Translations under genes and position numbers: made by a program
In this document: piece by piece, positions 61,663-64,000 of the stretch
Position numbering within the stretch: position 1 is the first letter of the stretch
How the letters are laid out: each line of letters starts with the position of its first letter
The notes under the pieces: model-generated
The model's database searches: none
Told to the model about the DNA's origin: nothing
Seen by the model: the letters and a program-made list of their open reading frames with translations, nothing else
DNA from: Thermosulfurimonas dismutans
GTDB lineage: Bacteria; Desulfobacterota; Thermodesulfobacteria; Thermodesulfobacteriales; Thermodesulfobacteriaceae
Assembly (NCBI GenBank): GCA_011322625.1
Contig: DRMH01000012.1
Location: 1 to 64,000 of the forward strand
DNA length: 64,000 nucleotides
Direction: 5' to 3'

Positions 61663-61782
61663 GGTTACTCCCCTCTCTCGGATACCCGCGCCCCGGGCTT
61701 CCGGAGATCTCCGTGTCGGGGGTTCGTTAGTAAATAACCGGGCGGGCGGAGGCGGGGTTCCGGAGGTAAAATAGGCCCCAGG

Positions 61783-62313
61783 ATGAGGCTCAGGATCTAT
61801 CAGCAAAAGAGGGCCCTTGCCCTTCTCGGGGAAAGGGACGAGGAGCGGCAGCTCGGAGAGATGGCCCACCTGGCCCTCTATTTCCTGGAGGACTATGACG
61901 GAACCCCGGGGAGGATCGAAGAGGCCGTGTCCCGGGCCCTGGCCCTTTACACCGAACCCCTCCCGGAAAGGGAGAAATTTCGAAAAAGGCTCCTTGAGGT
62001 CCTTACGCGGGCCCTTTCCCATCCGGAGATCGCCCGCTTTTTTGCCCCGGGGATCCCGGACCTGAGGGAGCATCCCTTCGTCCGGCATAAGGGGCGCGGC
62101 GGGGAACCCGAGGTCCACCGTCCGGATCGGGTGCTTCTCCTCCCCGAGGGGCCGGTGGTCCTGGAGTACAAGCTTCACCGGCCGGAGGACCCGGGCGAAC
62201 ACGAAAGACAGGTAAGGGAGTATCTCTCCGGGCTTTCCCTGGTGCTTAAGCAACCGGTTCGGGGATGTCTGGTCTATCTCGAGCCCCCGGAGGTGAGGGA
62301 GGTGCGTCCCTGA
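61783..62313 (+). CDS. Stand-alone RecB-type PD-(D/E)XK nuclease
   Basis: 176 residues. Motifs in order are GEMAHLALYF (metal His), HRPDRVLLLPEGPVVLEYK (Asp, then Glu-x-Lys) and QVREYL (QxxxY), which is the AddA/RecB-family nuclease pattern. This would supply the cutting activity missing from the helicase upstream. A TAAAAT (61767-61772) lies shortly before ATG 61783, so the gene may also be expressed on its own. The stop overlaps the AddB-like start (TGATG). Confidence 0.83.
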   Translation: MRLRIYQQKRALALLGERDEERQLGEMAHLALYFLEDYDGTPGRIEEAVSRALALYTEPLPEREKFRKRLLEVLTRALSHPEIARFFAPGIPDLREHPFVRHKGRGGEPEVHRPDRVLLLPEGPVVLEYKLHRPEDPGEHERQVREYLSGLSLVLKQPVRGCLVYLEPPEVREVRP

Positions 62314-64000
62314 TGTCCGGGAAGGCCTGGATCATACCCCCCCAGGCGGGTTTCCTTCCCACCCTCAGCCGGGAAATCCTCCGCCGACACCGCGAGGATC
62401 TCTCCCGGGTCACCGTGATCTTTCCCACCCGCCGGGCGGCCCATTTCTTTCGCTATTACCTGGGTCGGCACCTGCGAGGTTCTTTTTTCCTGCCCCGGAT
62501 CTATGCCTTTTCCGACTGGGTGAATGAACTTGCCGTGCGCCTGGATCCCCGGCCGATCATTCCGCCGGCGGAAAGGGCCTGGTGGCTCTACCGGGTCGTT
62601 TCCGGCCGACCGGGGTTCGAACAGGTCACGGAGAGCTTCGACCGGTTTCTTCCCTGGGGACTTAGGTTCTCCGAGGTGCTGGAGGAATTCGAACGGGAGG
62701 CCGTACCCCTTAAGGATCTTCTGGAACCCCCGGAGGATCTCCCCCCGCACGGACAGGCCTTTCTTTCCGCCCTTTCGGAGATCGGAAGGGACTTTCGGGA
62801 GATCCTTTCCGGTGCCGGGGTCACCACACCCGCGGCCCGACTGAGGCTTCTTTCCGAAAGGCTCCCGGAGGTCTTTTCCCCGGAGGGGCCGGTGTATCTC
62901 TGCGGTTTTGCCGCCCTTTCCCGGGCCGAAAGGTTCCTTTTCCGGCGACTTCTGGAACTGGGAGCGGAGGTCTTCCTGGAGATGGACCCCGGGTGCCGGG
63001 CCCCGGATTTCCTGGCCGAGGTCTTAAGGGACCTCAAACTCTCCCCGGAGATCCTCTCCCGCCCCCGTTCCCGGAGACCCCGGCTGCGCTTCTTTGCCGC
63101 CGCCGATGTACATCAGGAGGTGCGGGAGGCCGCCCGGCTCCTTCCCCCGGATCCCGAGACCCCGGATGAGGTCCTGATCCTCTTGCCCGTGGCCGGACAT
63201 CTCCTACCCCTGCTTTATACCCTCCCCGAGGACCTTCCGGTGAACATTACCCTGGGATTTCCGGTAAAACGCTCCCTTCCGGCCACCTTTCTCCTTCTTC
63301 TGTTTGAGCTTTACGAGAAGCGTCTTTCGGAACGTTATCCGGTACTTACCTATCTCTCCCTGCTCAAACATCCCTATGCCCGGGGGGTTCTCGGGGCCTG
63401 GGCGGCGGAACTTCATGCCTTCGAGACCCGACTCCGGGCCCACGGAAGCCCCTATCTGAGCCTTTCCGAGATCGAGGATCTGGCCGGGGGAGTGGATCCC
63501 CTGCGGCGTTTCCACCGGGAATTCCTGGAGGTCTTTTACGGGGTAAAGACCCCCCGGGACTTCGCCCGGGTGCTTAAGGAGATCCTGCACCGAGTCCTTG
63601 AACCCCATCGGGAAAGACTCCGTGAGGCCCGGGAGAACCGCGAGATCCTGGCCCGGCACTTCCTCTACGCCTTTGAGACGGAGATCCTTCCGGTCTTTGA
63701 GAGCTCATCCTTTTCCGGAGAGCCCATGCCCCTGGAGGGTCTCTTTCGCATGTTCCGGGAATTACTCCAGACGGTTTCGGCCCCCTTCGAGGGGGATCCC
63801 CTGTGCGGGGTCCAGGTCATGGGGTTGCTCGAGACCCGGCTTCTTTCCTTCCGAAAGGTGATCGTGCTCGATGCCAACGAGGGGGCGCTTCCCTCGCCGG
63901 AGGAGATCAATCCGCTCCTTCCCGAGGGGCTGCGCCCGGCCCTTTCCCTTCCCCGGCGTTCGCGCCAGGAGGCCCTGGAACGGTATTATTTCGACCGTTT
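62313..64000 (+). CDS. AddB-like nuclease/inactivated helicase, partial
   Basis: Runs off the right edge after 562 codons. Starts ATG 62313, coupled to the nuclease gene. VTVIFPTRRAAHFFRYYL resembles AddB-type proteins, in which the first motif is a degenerate P-loop. VIVLDANEGALPS is the characteristic AddB motif near the second helicase lobe. A C-terminal nuclease with an Fe-S cluster is expected beyond the window but not seen. With the two genes upstream it makes an AddAB-type end-processing complex. Confidence 0.85.
   Translation, partial: MSGKAWIIPPQAGFLPTLSREILRRHREDLSRVTVIFPTRRAAHFFRYYLGRHLRGSFFLPRIYAFSDWVNELAVRLDPRPIIPPAERAWWLYRVVSGRPGFEQVTESFDRFLPWGLRFSEVLEEFEREAVPLKDLLEPPEDLPPHGQAFLSALSEIGRDFREILSGAGVTTPAARLRLLSERLPEVFSPEGPVYLCGFAALSRAERFLFRRLLELGAEVFLEMDPGCRAPDFLAEVLRDLKLSPEILSRPRSRRPRLRFFAAADVHQEVREAARLLPPDPETPDEVLILLPVAGHLLPLLYTLPEDLPVNITLGFPVKRSLPATFLLLLFELYEKRLSERYPVLTYLSLLKHPYARGVLGAWAAELHAFETRLRAHGSPYLSLSEIEDLAGGVDPLRRFHREFLEVFYGVKTPRDFARVLKEILHRVLEPHRERLREARENREILARHFLYAFETEILPVFESSSFSGEPMPLEGLFRMFRELLQTVSAPFEGDPLCGVQVMGLLETRLLSFRKVIVLDANEGALPSPEEINPLLPEGLRPALSLPRRSRQEALERYYFDR

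Overview
The window is one continuous stretch of GC-rich bacterial chromosome with densely packed, mostly short operons. It has no phage, insertion sequence, CRISPR array or rRNA. The organism is Gram-negative: it encodes LptD, a SurA-like chaperone and Ktr and CLC ion systems. It is probably a thermophilic anaerobe of sulfur habitats, most like Thermodesulfobacteria such as Thermosulfurimonas or Thermodesulfatator. This placement is inferred from gene content: a DUF39 homocysteine-biosynthesis protein, LarE, two TauE/SafE exporters, a persulfide-reductase-like flavoprotein with a rhodanese domain, and HicAB pairs. It was not tested by a database search.

Layout. 1-9055: a GGDEF/EAL protein, rplU-rpmA with a damaged hicBA between them, then mfd, a SurA-like protein, a RodZ-like protein, recO and a LOG-family gene. 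9052-16262: an orphan PAS histidine kinase divergent from a CstA-type carrier, a queE-queD-coiled-coil operon read leftwards, two tRNA genes, a CRP-type regulator, a TrmH methyltransferase and an AAA/DUF4143 protein. 16334-24245: an ion and stress block with an SLC13/NhaD-like carrier, a UspA protein, TauE plus a small partner, a CLC antiporter, and KtrA-KtrB. 24255-32904: trpD, the flavoprotein, crcB-DUF190, an intact hicBA, hisS, a second TauE, and a CBS protein-DUF39-LarE operon.

32945-41756: a PhoU-DUF47 fusion, prfB with its programmed frameshift, carA, ribF, a small HTH protein, surE, argJ, a zinc-ribbon protein, a class II aldolase and a sugar epimerase. 41814-46209: a two-gene bd-oxidase-like membrane complex whose large subunit carries a C-terminal heme c, a Cys-rich protein and a DUF1015 protein. 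46314-57324: DUF948 and YtxH envelope proteins, nadK, lptD, nadE, cobO, recR-ybaB-dnaX, cobQ and an unrecognised protein. 57424-64000: a CPA2 antiporter, a small membrane protein, and an AddAB-type recombination locus in which the AddA nuclease is a separate gene. The AddB gene runs off the window.

Recurring themes are sulfur handling (TauE x2, persulfide reductase, DUF39, LarE), monovalent-ion homeostasis, and DNA repair (Mfd, RecO, RecR, AddAB). Several genes have a -10-like box only 4-10 nt before the start codon and no clear Shine-Dalgarno sequence, which suggests leaderless mRNAs.
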